NCBI GenBank assembly: GCA_026122225.1
Contig: JANEZZ010003061.1
Span: 6,007,501-6,071,500, forward strand
Source of the DNA: Heloderma charlesbogerti
Taxonomy: Eukaryota > Chordata > Lepidosauria > Squamata > Helodermatidae
Reading direction: 5' to 3'
Length of the DNA: 64,000 nt
Shown here piece after piece: positions 30,090 through 42,399 of the stretch. The position numbers and the translations under genes were made by a program. Under the pieces are notes generated by a model, which worked only from the letters and a program-made list of their open reading frames with translations, had not been told where the DNA came from and made no database searches. Position 1 is the stretch's first letter. Each line of letters opens with the position of its first letter.

Positions 30090-31320
30090 TAAGATATTTT
30101 ATTATCACTAGTGGAACACAGTCTACCTTCCTCTAGCACCTTAAGTACTAACAGATTTATTATTGCATAAGCATTCTGAATCCACGTTATTAGATCCATG
30201 AAGTGTTATCTACAGTTGGCAGATAGACACAAATCTCTAATAAAATGTTTCTGTGTATCCTCATCTCCAGGCAGGAGGTGCCAGCATGTTCTTAGCCAGC
30301 CATGTCCTTCTCCAGGATACTATAAACTGTAAGGAGCTCAAGCAGGGCATTCCAGTTCCCTTTTCCCCAATTTCTCTTTTTCTTTTCTAACGGACATTCA
30401 GCATTCTGTAGTTTCTGAGCACACTCATTTCTCACTGGGATTTTTGTTGGGTTTTATTTTTTTGCCCCCTTTGGGTTTTTTTTATTAAAGACGTTTTGTA
30501 CCTTTGCAAGCCTCGACATTCCTCCAACAATGCTGCAACCTATATTGGCTCCATTTCTGTTGGCATTTACTACCCTGATTTCACTATTAGGAGGCGTGAT
30601 GCATAGGTACACATAGAAAAATAAATTATAACCAGTGGGGCCAACTGGCTGTGAAATGCAAAAAATACAGTTTATGACAGGGTCGGAGAAACTTTTTTTC
30701 TATTGAGCCGTCAACATTCCCACGGGGTAATCAGTTGGGGGCTGCATGGTGGTGGCGGCCAGGATTATTTCTTTTCTCTCCCTACCACCCCATTTCTCTC
30801 TTTTTCTGACACATGTTTCTCTCTGCCTAATGGCTGCCAAGGGAGGGACAGATAATTCGGGCCAGAGGTCTGAACTGATTGCTTGCTGAAGGCTTATGAA
30901 ATTAGTCTGAGGACTGCATGAAATTAGTCTGCGACCCTAAGACTGCAGCCTTGTCCAACCATGGTCTATGACACTACTGTACAAAGCTTAAGATGTATTT
31001 ATAGATGAGCAAAATTATCATTCACAACACCAGCAACACTTTGCTATGTTAGTGTACACGTCTACCTGAACAGGCAACCATTTTCTTGAAACAACTACAT
31101 TTTCTGATAAGTTCTATTTCAGAAACCTCATATTGGAGTCTCCCCTTGAAATTCCTTTGTTGGAGAATGGCCAGTTTCCAGTAGACCACTTCTTGCCTGC
31201 TAGTTACTGGTGTTCATGCAAAGAATGTATGGCTAGGAACAGCTCAGTCTTATCCACCCAGCAAGGCACTTCTAACTCCCTTAAGCAAGAGTGCATACTC
31301 TGAATCACAACACAGATTAG
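30090..31320. other. Intergenic, upstream of GTF3A
   Basis: No gene or clear repeat boundary. AT-rich, with short homopolymer runs near 30440-30490. Confidence 0.5.
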
Positions 31321-31321
31321 T

Positions 31322-31610
31322 TATTTAAGAACATGAGAAAAGCTGAGCTAGATCAGACCAAGGGTTTATCTATTCCAGCATTCTGTTCGCACAGTGGCCA
31401 ACCAGTTGACCACTGGAAACCCACAAGCAGGACATGAATGCAACAGCACTCTCCTGCCCATGTTCCCCAGCAACTGGTGCCCATAGGCATACTGCCTCTG
31501 ATACTGGAGGGAGCATATAGCCATCAGGACTAGTACCCTTTGACAGCCTTCCCCGCCAGGAACTTCTCTAACCCCCTCTTAAAGCCATCCAAATTGGTGG
31601 CCATCACTAC
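31322..31610 (-). mobile_element. CR1/L3-like LINE 3' end
   Basis: The plus-strand view reads AGCTGAGCTAGATCAGACCA, GCACAGTGGCCAACCAG, CCTGCCCATGTTCCCCAGCA, CTTAAAGCCATCCAAATTGG, matching 24588-24900. About 290 bp, non-coding tail only. Confidence 0.7.
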
Positions 31611-32080
31611 TCAACTGTCCCGACTGTTAAGAATTTGGGAGTGATCAATTTAAAAAAACACCCTCAAAACAGTAGATTATGCAAGACTGAAGTATGTCCA
31701 CTTCTCTAATATTCAGTGGCCCATGACACTTTCTTCTTTTTCTTGCTCTCTACTAGCTCTCTTTTTCTTGCTCTCACTTAATGTCAAATATTTCTGTTTT
31801 AAACATAGCATGCTTTTAAGATCTTCTATAGTTACATCATGACTCCCACATACAGGTTATACAGAAATCATCCTTTAAGGGAAGCGAAGTTGCAGGAAAA
31901 GAATGGAGATGTTCTTAATTCCCTTGAATCGGACCAACCTTGTCCAGAAGTAGAGTTGTACGAACCCCACCTACCTGAGTCCACCGGGGGGTCTGCTGGG
32001 GGGGGGAGGCAATCCGTTCCTCCCCTTGGAATCGTCCCCGGCCGGCTCCGCTCCGCGGTGAGTTTGCAGAGCCTCCAGCC

Positions 32081-32291
32081 GGGTCCATCCACTGCCAGAT
32101 TGCGGACACAAATGGCTCTTTGCCGTGATAGGCTACGCAAATCTCTCTTTTTTCTCATTTGCATCCCTGTTCCTTCGCTCAATAGGCTACATAAAGATTT
32201 ACGTAGCCTATTACGGCAAACAGCAGGGACGCAAATGGCATCTGCTACGCCGGACACCATTTGCATCCGCAGTCTGGCAGCGGACAGACCC
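32081..32291. repeat. Foldback element with nested inverted arms
   Basis: 32081-32115 pairs with 32257-32291 (29 of 35 positions; all mismatches are transitions). 32121-32144 pairs with 32195-32218 (22 of 24). 32157-32172 pairs with a segment from about 32222. The open frames across this block follow from the foldback, not from a gene. Confidence 0.75.
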
Positions 32292-33516
32292 AGACCTGGT
32301 GGCGGCAGGTAGGATCCGGCCAGCACAAACTTTGCGGGGTGGCAGAGGTGAGTGGTCCATTCCGCCATGGACTCCGGGGGTCTGTGGTGGAATTCTCTGC
32401 CATCCCTATCCAGAAGTGGCAAGCTTCTTTTCTGTGTTGCAATTAATCCACTCATGTGCTATTTTCCATCCCCGCCCCCACTTTTACATTTAACGTTTTG
32501 TTTCAGCAAGCCTTCCCCAACCTTGGCTGTCTTCATACCTGGCATTTTATTCCACTACAAACCATTCCTTTTCATTCCAGTTCCTTTCTGGGATTTACAC
32601 TGGCATATACAGGCATCTCTCATAGCGCGTCCCTCTGCATTATATTGTTTCATGGCTGGTCTGAGCTGCACGGACCAATCAGGACAGGGCTGCCGGCTCC
32701 ATACCCCCTCCCCTCCCCTGATCATTGGTTCCTGTAACATGATTGATGGCTCCGCCCCATCCCTCCACTCCTCCACAGCAGGAGGGAAGTCAGGAGTGAC
32801 CTGGATAGCAGGCTATGGGAGCTGATCCCCTCCTTCCTCGAGGGAGAGTCTTCTGGGTGGCTTACCCCGAGGTTGCTGGCACTGCTAGTCCTTCTCTGCT
32901 AAATATGTCAGTGTGTGAGGGAATTCAGTGCAGTATATTGCTTGTGTTACTAGTTTGAAGAGTATACTGATTTCTGGGTTCCCAAGTACTGAAGTAAGAA
33001 ATCCACAAACGGACTTGTATACAGTCAATGCACCAAGCCATCCCTAGCATACACTGCCCGCCCGTCCCCCCAGGCAACCACTTCATGGGGACGCCTTCTT
33101 CATTAGACCTGGCTTGCTCCCCCCACCCCACGCTGTTGTTGCTCTTCCCCATTCTGGCTTCCCAACGACCCTGCAAAGTGGGCTATGAGAAGAGATAGTG
33201 GCTGGCTAGGTGGGAGGGAGTACTGTGGAAAACCACCTCAGCATTACTGCCTTATCTAGAACAACTCCACACCCCAAAAATAAACTCTTAAAAATGACCA
33301 TTCCAAGCTCTGCATGATGAATTTATTCAGGAGAGGAGAAAAGGCACTTTTAATACCCATTGAAATCCTAACTGTCAGGCCTTTCTCCTGTGTGGCTGAG
33401 AAGGGAGACTCCCCCATCACCTGGTAGGAAAAAAGCCCATCAAACTGGTGAGCAAAAGGGAGAAGAAGCAGTCACTGAAGTCAGTGGGAGGGGGAAATTC
33501 CAAGTAAATGTACTGA

Positions 33517-33625
33517 AGGGGATGCACTCCTATGCATGCCTACTCAGAAGCAAGCCACACAGATTTCAATGGCACTTACTCCCAGGAAAGGAAAGCCTTA
33601 CAGCCAATGAGTTTACTCAGAAGTA
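33517..33625. repeat. Dispersed repeat G with ACTCAGAAGTAAG arms
   Basis: GCACTCCTATGCATG, TACTCAGAAGCAAG, TTTCAATGGCACTTACTCCC. Further copies lie near 47699-47760, 48738-48890 and 52588-52660 (GTAAGCCCCATTGAATTCAG type). Self-complementary around the CATTGAATTCAATGG core. Confidence 0.55.
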
Positions 33626-34141
33626 AGCATTGCTGTGTTCAAGGGGATCTTGGAGCCCGTAGTGGAATGGGAAAGAGGCAGAAATGGTCACTAGAAGCGT
33701 GGTCCATGACCTGCCCCCCCCCTATTTGTTGTCATGACAATGTTATTCAACACCCCCTAGCAACTCCCACTGGCACACGCGGGAAAAAGTGCCATAGGGG
33801 AAATACACAGGGAGGAAATGGCGATTTCAGCCGCAAGCACAGAAAATGCCAGGTTTTCCCCGTTCTCAGTTAACATGGAAAGCGGTAGTAAAAGTTGTAA
33901 GATAGCAGCAGGAGAGCAGCGGCGTCATCTAAAGCTCCCATGAAAACCAGTGATTAAAGAGGAACGATCCTGCTAAAAAACTCAGATGTGAAGAGAGCCT
34001 TTGTGCTTTCCAAAAGTTTTGAACTACAGCTCCTACGATTCCTGACCGTTGGCCATGCTGGCTGCAGCTGATGGGCTTTCAAAATATCTGGAGGGTACCA
34101 GGGTGGGGCCGTCTGTTTAATGCGGGGGTCTCCAATGTGTT

Positions 34142-37100
34142 CCCCTTCATGGATCACTGCCTTGTTGTGGCGAAGGGGCTTGCGTAACTCAATGAAGCCA
34201 TAAGCTATGCCGTGCAGGGCCACCCAAGACGGACAGGTCATGGCAGAGAGTTCTGACAAAATGTGGTCCACTGGAGAAGGAAATGGCAACCCACTCCAGT
34301 ATTCTTGCCAAGAAAACCCCATGGAATGTATCACAAGGCTAAAAGATATGATGCCGGAAGATGAGCCCCTCAGGTTGGAAGGTGTCCAATATGCTACTGA
34401 GGAAGAGCAGAGGGTATTTCCAAGTAGCGCCAGAAAGAGTGAAGCGGCTGGGCCAAACCCGAAAGGACACTCAGCTGTGGATGTGTCTGGCGGTGAAAAG
34501 AAAATCCGATGCTGTAAAGAACAATATTGTTTAGGAACCTGGAATGTTAGATCAATGAATCAAGGTAAGCTGGAGGTGGTCAAACATGAGATGGCAAGAT
34601 TGAACATCGACATCTTGGGAATCAGCGAACTAAAATGGACAGGCATGGGCGAATTTAATTCAGGTGACCATCATATCTACTATTGTGGGCAAGAATCCCT
34701 TAGAAGAAATGGAGTAGCACTCATAGTCAACAAAAGGGTGGGAAAAGCAGTACTGGGCTACAATCTTAAAAATGATAGAATGATCTCAGTACGAATCCAA
34801 GGCAAACCATTCAACATCACAGTAATTCAAGTCTATGCCCCAACCACTGTAGCCGAAGAAGCTGAGGTTGATCGGTTCTATGAAGACCTACAACACCTTC
34901 TAGAACTAACACCAAAAAAAGATGTCCTCTTCATCATAGGGGATTGGAATGCTAAAGTAGGAAGTCAAGAAATCACCGGGATAACAGGCAGGCATGGCCT
35001 TGGTGTACAAAATGAAGCAGGACAAAAGCTAATAGAGTTTTGCCAAGAGAACATGCTGATCATAGCAAACACTCTTTTCCAACAGCACAAGAGGCGACTC
35101 TACACATGGACGTCACCAGATGGTCAATATCGAAATCAGATTGATTATGTCCTTTGCAGCCAAAGATGGAGAAGCTCCATACAGTCAGTCAAAACAAGAC
35201 CTGGAGCTGACTGTGGCTCAGATCATGAGCTGCTTCTTGCAAAATTTCGGCTTAAATTGAAGAACGTCGGGAAAACCACTAAACCGTTCAGGTATGACCT
35301 AAATCATATCCCTGATGAATATACAGTGGAGGTGAGGAATAGATTTCAGGGATTAGACCTGATAGACAGAGTGCCTGAGGAACTATGGACGGAGGTCCGT
35401 AACATTGTTCAGGAGGCAGCAACGAAATCCGTCCCAAAGAAAAAGAAATGCAAGAAAGCCAAGTGGCTGTCTGATGAGGCTTTACAAGTAGCTGAGGAAA
35501 GAAGGGAAGCGAAAAGCAAGGGAGAAAGGGGAAGATATAGCCAACTGAATGCAGAGTTCCAGAGAATAGCAAGGAGAGACAAGAAGGCCTTCTTAAATGA
35601 ACAATGCAAAGAAATCGAGGAAAACAACAGAATGGGAAAGACTAGAGATCTCTTCAAGAAAATTGGAGATCTCAAGGGAACGTTTTGTGCAAAGACGGGC
35701 ATGATAAGGGACAAAGAAGGCAGGGACCTAAAAGAAGCAGATGAGATTAAGAAGAGGTGGCAAGAATACACAGAAGAACTATACAGGAAAGATCTGAATG
35801 TCCCTGATAGCCATGATAGTGCGGTCACTGAACTTGAGCCGGACATCCTCGAGAGTGAAGTCAAGTGGGCCTTAGGAAGCATTAGTAACAACAAAGCTAG
35901 CGGAGATGACAGTATTCCAGCCGAGCTATTTAAAATCCTAGAAGATGATGCTGTTAAAGTGCTGCATTCAATATGCCAACAAATCTGGAACACTCAACAG
36001 TGGCCACAAGACTGGAAAAGGTCAGTTTACATTCCAATTCCAAAGAAGGGCAACGCCAAAGAGTGTTCAAACTACCGCACAATTGCGCTCATTTCACATG
36101 CCAGCAAGGTGATGCTCAAAATCCTACAAGCTAGGCTTCAGCAGTATGCGAACCGAGAACTACCGGAAGTACAAGCTGGGTTTTGAAGAGGCAGAGGAAC
36201 TAGAGATCAAATCGCCAACATTCGCTGCATCATGGAGAAAGCAAGAGAATTCCAGAAAAACGTCTATTTCTGCTTCATTGACTACGCTAAAGCCTTTGAT
36301 TGTGTGGATCACAACAAACTGTGGCAAATTCTTAAAGTGATGGGAGTACCAGACCACCTTACCTGTCTCCTGAGAAACCTGTACGAGGGTCAAGAAGCAA
36401 CAGTAAGAACCGGACATGGAACAACCGATTGGTTCAAAATTGGGAAAGGAGTACGACAAGGCTGCATATTGTCACCCTGCTTATTTAACTTATATGCAGA
36501 GTACATCATGAGAAATGCCGGGTTGGATGAATCAGAGGTCGGAATTAAGATTGCCGGGAGAATTAACAACCTCCGATATGCAGACGATACCACCCTAATG
36601 GCAGAAAGCGAAGAGGATCTCAAGAGCCTCTTGTTGAGGGTGAGAGTGCAAAAGCTGGTTTGAAACTCAACATTAAAAAAACTAAGATCATGTCATCTGG
36701 CCCTATCACTTCCTGGCATGTAGAAGGGGAAGAAATTGAAGCAGTGACAGATTTTACTTTCTTGGGCTACAAGATCACCGCAGACGGTGACTGTAGCCAT
36801 GAAATTAAAAGACGCTTGCTCCTCGGGAGGAAAGCTATGGCCAACCTAGACAGCATAGTAAGAAGCAGAGACATCACCTTGCCGACAAAGGTCCGTCTAA
36901 TCAAAGCTATGGTTTTCCCAGTAGTAATGTATGGCTGTGAGAGCTGGACTATAAGGAAGGCTGAGCGCCGAAGAATTGATGCTTTCGAACTGTGGTGCTG
37001 GAGAAGACTCTTACGAGTCCCCTGGACTGCAAGGAGGTCAAATCAGTCCATCCTAAAGGAAATCAACCCTGAGTGCTCATTGGAAGGACAGATAATGAAG

Positions 37101-37347
37101 CTGAAGCTCCAATATTTTGGCCACCTAATGCGAAGAGAAAACTCCCTGGAAAAGACCCTGATGCTGGGAAAGACTGAAGGCAAAAGGAGAAGGGGACGGC
37201 AGAGGATGAGATGGCTAGATAGCATCACGGATGCAATGAATATGAACTTGAGCACGCTCCGGGAGAGAGCGCAGGACAGGAAGGCCTGGCGTGCTATGGT
37301 CCATGGGGTCACGAAGAGTCGGACACGACTGAACGACTGAACAACAA
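34142..37347 (+). mobile_element. Full-length BovB (RTE clade) LINE
   Basis: A 3.2-kb element flanked by exact CTCCAATGTGTT (34130-34141 and 37348-37359), a 12-bp target-site duplication. It begins CCCCTTCATGGATCACTGCC and ends GACTGAACGACTGAACAACA. The length and both ends fit complete BovB. Only two coding lesions were seen, so the insertion is fairly young. BovB is well known for patchy distribution in squamates and ruminants explained by horizontal transfer. Confidence 0.93.
34207..37340 (+). pseudogene. BovB ORF2: AP endonuclease plus reverse transcriptase, one stop and one frameshift
   Basis: 34207-36186 encodes the AP endonuclease (LGTWNVRSMNQGKLEVVK, ILGISELKWTGMGEF, GDWNAKVGSQE, GSDHELL) and the front of the RT (KASGDDSIPAELF, WPQDWKRSVYIPIPKKG). 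TGA at 36184 replaces an Arg codon (CGA in the copy at 40850, minus strand), a CpG-type transition; the same frame continues 36187-36663 with CFIDYAKAFD and the catalytic YADDTTLMAE. A 7-bp deletion near 36645, seen by comparison with the other copy, shifts to 36660-37340, the C-terminal domain (RRIDAFELWCWRRLL, CPWTARRSNQ-like). Otherwise open; the dead state rests on two changes. Confidence 0.92.
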
Positions 37348-37729
37348 CTCCAATGTGTTGCCCATGGATACCTCTTGTGGTGCTCTGCCCCTCCTGATTT
37401 TTATTTCTTAAGATTTGCTACAAAATGAAGTTCTGCTCTCCAGTCCCATCTTTATTTGTGTTCAAAAGAATGGTTTTGTATTTTGGAGCTCAGACCTTAC
37501 CTCTGCCTTGTACTTAGGTTCTTGGGCAAGTAATTTCTCTTTTAGTCTCACCAGTTTGCCGTCTGGGAAATGTGTGTTTTGTGACTGGCCATACCCACCA
37601 CGGCAGCCATTTTAGGAATGGTAAGGCCCCAACCTCATGGCAGTCATTTTGTGAGAGTGACCATGGCATTCCCTCAAAATTCCAAATGTGCCCACTGATC
37701 CAAAAAGGTTGGGGACCCCTGGGTTAAGG

Positions 37730-39689
37730 GCTAGGTGAGCAAGAGGCTACTACTCAAGACCAGACAGCAGTCTTGCACTGTGATGGTAGTGGGGGATTTC
37801 CCAATCATTTACCACTGCCATCCTGCCAATTCCTCGCATGTTCCTAACTTGGTGGTCCTGAGCCAAAAAGTAGGGCAGTGAAATGGGACCACTCCCCAAA
37901 GAAGTATTCATTTATTGTTTATAGCCATAGGCCATTATCATTAAAACAAAGAACAAACAATAAGATGATCAGAAGTACAATATGTAACTATCAAACAGAT
38001 CTTACAATTCCAGCCTGACTCGCACACACTATAGGTAGCAATAGCATCTAAACAGTCTCAAAGACATTAGTGATCTTTCACAAAACTCTCCCAGATCTTT
38101 GATGTAATAGCAAAGAGATCTATATTATGTGAAAACCCTTTTGTGAACGGAGTAAGAAATACCATAAGATCCGATTTCTGAACTCTCTGTCAACTTTGAC
38201 AGATAATGGGACAGAAAAATCTCTCTGGGAAGGGTTAGCAGATTCTGTATGCTCTCAAGCGTTTTCTGCATGCCCCCTTTGGCGTTTCTTCCTACCCCAG
38301 AGGCAATAGATAAAATGCTGAAAATCTGATGTATGCAATGTTTGACTGGTCTATCCATTACCAGACTTCACACAGGCCTCTGATGTTGTCAATGTCCTTA
38401 GGAGCCCTTTATGGGATTCTGTTAACTCCCAAACCATGTTAGATAAAGGACAGAGTTAATCAGTTGAGCTTTTCCTTCTGTTGCATTCAGCCAAGAAAGC
38501 TAAGCCTAACAGATGTTTCTGCTTTTACGGCTCTGGGAATTTCATTGCTTATTCCCCCCGGCCCCCCACATCTGTTTTCAAGAATTGCACATGACAAATA
38601 CTTTTAACATCTGAAATGTCATGATTTACTTGAACCTAGTGGCCCCTACCAAGAAAACTAATTATTTAATTTCTTCAGTTTATACAGAAAGAGGAGTTAA
38701 ATAGGTCACTGAGAGTGGTAAGACAACCACTACCTTCTTTCCTTCCTTCCTTCCTTCCTTCCTTCCTTCCTTCCTTCCTTCCTTCCTTCCTTCCTTCCTT
38801 CTGTCCTTCCTTTATTTATTGCATGGGCAACGGAGTGATCTCAAGGGTCCTTGGTAGGGGCTGCTCTTTCCCTCTCTTACAGTCCCGTTCATGTGTATGA
38901 GCAATTAATCCATTTACCTGGAGGGGGGAAACTACCCTTCTGAAAAATGGTTGGAGGGCGGAAGCACCCCCACCAAGGACCCTTGCAGCAACAGGGTCAA
39001 TTAGTAGGGGTGGGGCTTCACCCAGATGATTTCAGAAGGACAGTTCCCCCATACCTATTCAAGTGAAAGGAGTGATTTATCCATTCACTTGAACAGGGAA
39101 AAAAGCTGCACTCTGAAAAATGGAATGGGGCGGGGGGAGCCCACACATGGCAAGGACCCTGTTGCCCCAAGGGTCCTTCATTCCAATGAAGACTTTCTCT
39201 TTTTTCTACCCCCACCCCCACCCCATGGTGGGGATTTCAAGATGGAAAGTGGGGGGGAGCTTAAATCCTACTCTCCCAAAGTGCCATGGTCCCAGTCTGA
39301 ACTGGGGCTGTGTGTGCTTGCAGGTGCTGTCAACATTTTTTGACTGGCCACCCCCTTATGACAGCCATTTTGTAGTTTTTCCTATGACACCTTTTTAAAA
39401 ATGCCAAATGTGCCCATAGACCCCAAAACTTTGCAGAACCCTTTCCACGCATATTTTTCCACCAGTTAAAGAGTCCCTAGTAGAGAGATGGGGAAAGCAC
39501 TGTATTTGGAGAGCAGCTACTAGTCTGCCCTTCAGATGTTTTGGACTACAACTTTTAGCATTCCTAACCATTGGCCATGCTGGCTGATGGGAATTAAACT
39601 CCAAAACATATGGTGAGCACCAGGTTGGACAAGGCTGCCCTAGAGCATCTGGTAAGTCAGCACCATGCTGGGACGTCTGGATAGGCTTT
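37730..39689. other. Intergenic
   Basis: No gene seen. It contains the (CCTT)n run, two similar G-rich blocks near 38900-39280, and one copy of repeat C at 39525-39640. Confidence 0.5.
38739..38800. repeat. (CCTT)n microsatellite
   Basis: A pure tetranucleotide run of about 15 units. Confidence 0.95.
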
Positions 39690-41278
39690 GTTGTTGTTGT
39701 TGTTCAGTCGTTCAGTCATGTCCGACTCTTCGTCACCCCATGGACCATAGCATGCCAGGCCTTCCTGTCCTCCGCTATTTCCCGGAGCGTGCTCAAATTC
39801 ATATTCATTGCATCCGTGATGCTATCTAGCCATCTCATCCTCTGCTGTCCCCTTCTCCTTTTGCCTTCAATCTTTCCCAGCATCAGGGTCTTTTCCAGGG
39901 AGTTTTCTCTCCGCATTAGGTGGCCAAAATATTGGAGCTTCAGGTTCAGTATCTGTCCTTCCAATGAGCACTCAGGGTTGATCTCCTTTAGGATGGACTG
40001 ATTTGACCTCCTTGCAGTCCAGGGGACTCGTAAGAGTCTTCTCCAGCACCACAGTTCGAAAGCATCAATTCTTCGGCGCTCAGCCTTCCTTATAGTCCAG
40101 CTCTCACAGCCATACATTACTACTGGGAAAACCATAGCTTTGATTATATGAACCTTTGTTGGCAAGGTGATGTCTCTGCTTCTTACTATGCTGTCTAGGT
40201 TTGCCATAGCTTTCCTCCCAAGGAGCAAGTGTCTTTTAATTTCATGGCTACAGTCACCGTCTGCGGTGATCTTGGAGCCCAAGAAAATAACATCTGTCAC
40301 TGCTTCCATTTCTTCCCCTTCTATATGCCAGGAAGTGATGGGGCCAGATGCCATGATCTTCGTTTTTTTAATGTTGAGTTTCAAACCAGCTTTTGCACTC
40401 TCCTCTTTCACCCTCAACAAGAGGCTCTTGAGATCCTTTTCGCTTTCTGCCATTAGGGTGGTATCGTCTGCGTATCTGAGGTTGTTGATAATTCTCCCGG
40501 CAATCTTAATTCCGACCTGTGATTCATCCAACCCGGTGTTTCTCATGTTGTACTCTGCATATAAATTAAATAAGCAGGGTGACAATATGCAGCCTTGTCG
40601 TACTCCTTGCCCAATTTTGAACCAATCAGTTGTTCCATGTCCGGTTCTTACTGTTGCTTCTTGACCCTCGCACAGGTTTCTCAGGAGACAGGTAAGCTGG
40701 TCTGGTACTCCCATCACTTTAAGAATTTGCCACAGTTTGTTGTGATCCACACAATCAAAGGTTTTAGCATAGTCAATGAAGCAGAAATAGACGTTTTTCT
40801 GGAATTCTCTTGCTTTCTCCATGATGCAGCGAATGTTGGCGATTTAATCTCTAGTTCCTCTGCCTCTTCGAAACCCAGCTTGTACTTCCGGTAGTTCTCG
40901 GTTTGCATACTGCTGAAGCTTAGCTTGTAGGATTTTGAGCATCACCTTGCTGGCATGTGAAATGAGCGCAATTGTGCAGTAGCTTGAACACTCTTTGGCG
41001 TTGCCCTTCTTTGGAATTGGAATGTAGACTGACCTTTTCCAGTCTTGCGGCCACTGTTGAGTGTTCCAAATGTGTTGGCATATTGAGTGCAGCACTTTAA
41101 CAGCATCATCTTTTAGGATTTTAAAAAGCTCCGCTGGAAGACTGTCATCTCCACTAGCTTTGTTGTTACTAATGCTTCCTAAGGCCCACTTGACTTCACT
41201 CTCGAGGATGTCCGGCTCAAGTTCAGTGACCGCACGCACTATCATGGCTATCAGGGACATTAAAATCTTTCCTGTATT
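39690..41278 (-). mobile_element. BovB LINE, 5'-truncated second copy
   Basis: Opposite orientation to the full-length copy. It starts within the linker before the RT (homology begins near 41278) and ends with a (TTGTTG)n-type tail near 39690 (plus view). Confidence 0.9.
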
Positions 41279-41296
41279 TTGTTCTCCACTATGCAT
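39716..41296 (-). pseudogene. BovB reverse transcriptase remnant
   Basis: 41296-40844 encodes the front of the RT (TELEPDILESEVKWALGSIS, WPQDWKRSVYIPIPKKG), with a 4-bp duplication near 41233 upstream. TAA at 40844-40846 replaces CAA. The same frame continues in 40822-39716 (368 codons) with CFIDYAKTFDCVDH, QGCILSPCLFNLYAEY, YADDTTLMAESEKD and the C-terminal RRIDAFELWCWRRLL. From 40822 on it is uninterrupted, covering both catalytic RT blocks. Confidence 0.9.
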
Positions 41297-41678
41297 CTAA
41301 AATTTACTTCTTTTTATAATGTGGTAACTGGTTCAAACTGACTGGCTCTTTTGAAATGTAAGTTTAGAGTCATTATGAAGGGGTGTCCCGCCATTAATTT
41401 TATTTATTTATTTGCAGGATAGAGATCAGAAGTGGAGGGTATCACACTATTGGACAAAATCATAATCAGTCTCCCCTAAGGGGCCAGCTTTTACTGAACT
41501 CAGATCCCCATAAACATAAGAGTTTGTTCACATCTCATGAGCCTTCCTAATAACATCTATTCTGAGGACAAGATGCTCTCTTTCAGACCATCTTCTCTGC
41601 AATGAACTCTCCATATGCTCTGTAACCCAATATTCTAGTCAAGAAGGGAACATAAAGCTAAGTTAGATTGACTAATGG

Positions 41679-42123
41679 CACAATCCTATGGCCACAAGAC
41701 AGCAGCTAGACAGCAATAGGATTGGTCGGTTTCCAGGAACTGCCCTTGGAGCCCACGGTCCGAGGTCAGTTTCTGGAGAACCGCCCCTCCACCCCCTCCA
41801 CCGCTGGCTTGTAGGCAGCGTGGATCATCCCTGGGCTCTGGGCTCGTAAAAGCAGCGCAGAGTGGGGCAAAAGGGGGCGTTCCTGGGGGCAGGGTGGGGA
41901 GTGTGGAAGTGCTGGTATGACTCTTCCTATGTGTTATCCGGCCTCGCCACCCCACGCTGCGATGTCCTGCAGCTAGACAGCTGAAATCTGCCATCTAGCC
42001 ACAAATGCGGAGCAGCTGGAGTGTGGAGGAGAGGATCCCCTCTGCGCTCCTCCCATCATGCATTGGGTAGGTGGTCACCTCCAAGTTCCAGAGATGGCCA
42101 CCTATCCACAAAGGATTGCTCCC
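41679..42123. mobile_element. Dispersed 450-bp repeat, family D, copy 1
   Basis: Starts GGCACAATCCTATGG and ends GGATTGCTCCCTT, approximate inverted ends. It shares CCAGGAACTG, TTCTGGAGAACCG, AGCAGCGCAGAGTGGGG and GACAGC segments, in order, with 63236-63671. Confidence 0.65.
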
Positions 42124-42399
42124 TTATTGATTTTATTTGGAATTCTGTGTGTGTGATTGTTGCCTTCCCTTATTGTCCCCCCCTTTCTCTCCTGCCTGAA
42201 TAAAATCCTTTAAAAAATATCTGGACATTTGCCTGGATTGGGAATTTTTCACTAAAGGGAATTTCTCACTAAAACCTCTTCCCCACATGAAGGACCCCAC
42301 AGTTACAAAACTACAAAGCTTGTGTTCTCAGGATTTTTACAAGGTTTTGTTAAGTTCTGTATGTCTGGGTTTTGGAAAAGAAAAGTCCATGATGGATAT

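Larger units (their letters stand above)
34123..37721. mobile_element. hAT-like MITE interrupted by BovB
   Basis: The left end CGGGGGTCTCCAA and right end TTGGGGACCCCTG are inverted copies. The flanks GTTTAATG (34115-34122) and GGTTAAGG (37722-37729) match at six of eight positions, suggesting an old 8-bp duplication. A paralogue without BovB lies at 62764-63132. Inference from end structure; superfamily tentative. Confidence 0.55.

Noticed and set aside
31839..32312. 157-codon frame near 32 kb
   Set aside because: It spans the foldback repeat, and the opposite strand is open as well, which follows from self-complementarity.
38739..38800. CRISPR-like or satellite array
   Set aside because: Simple (CCTT)n microsatellite without spacers; eukaryotic context.
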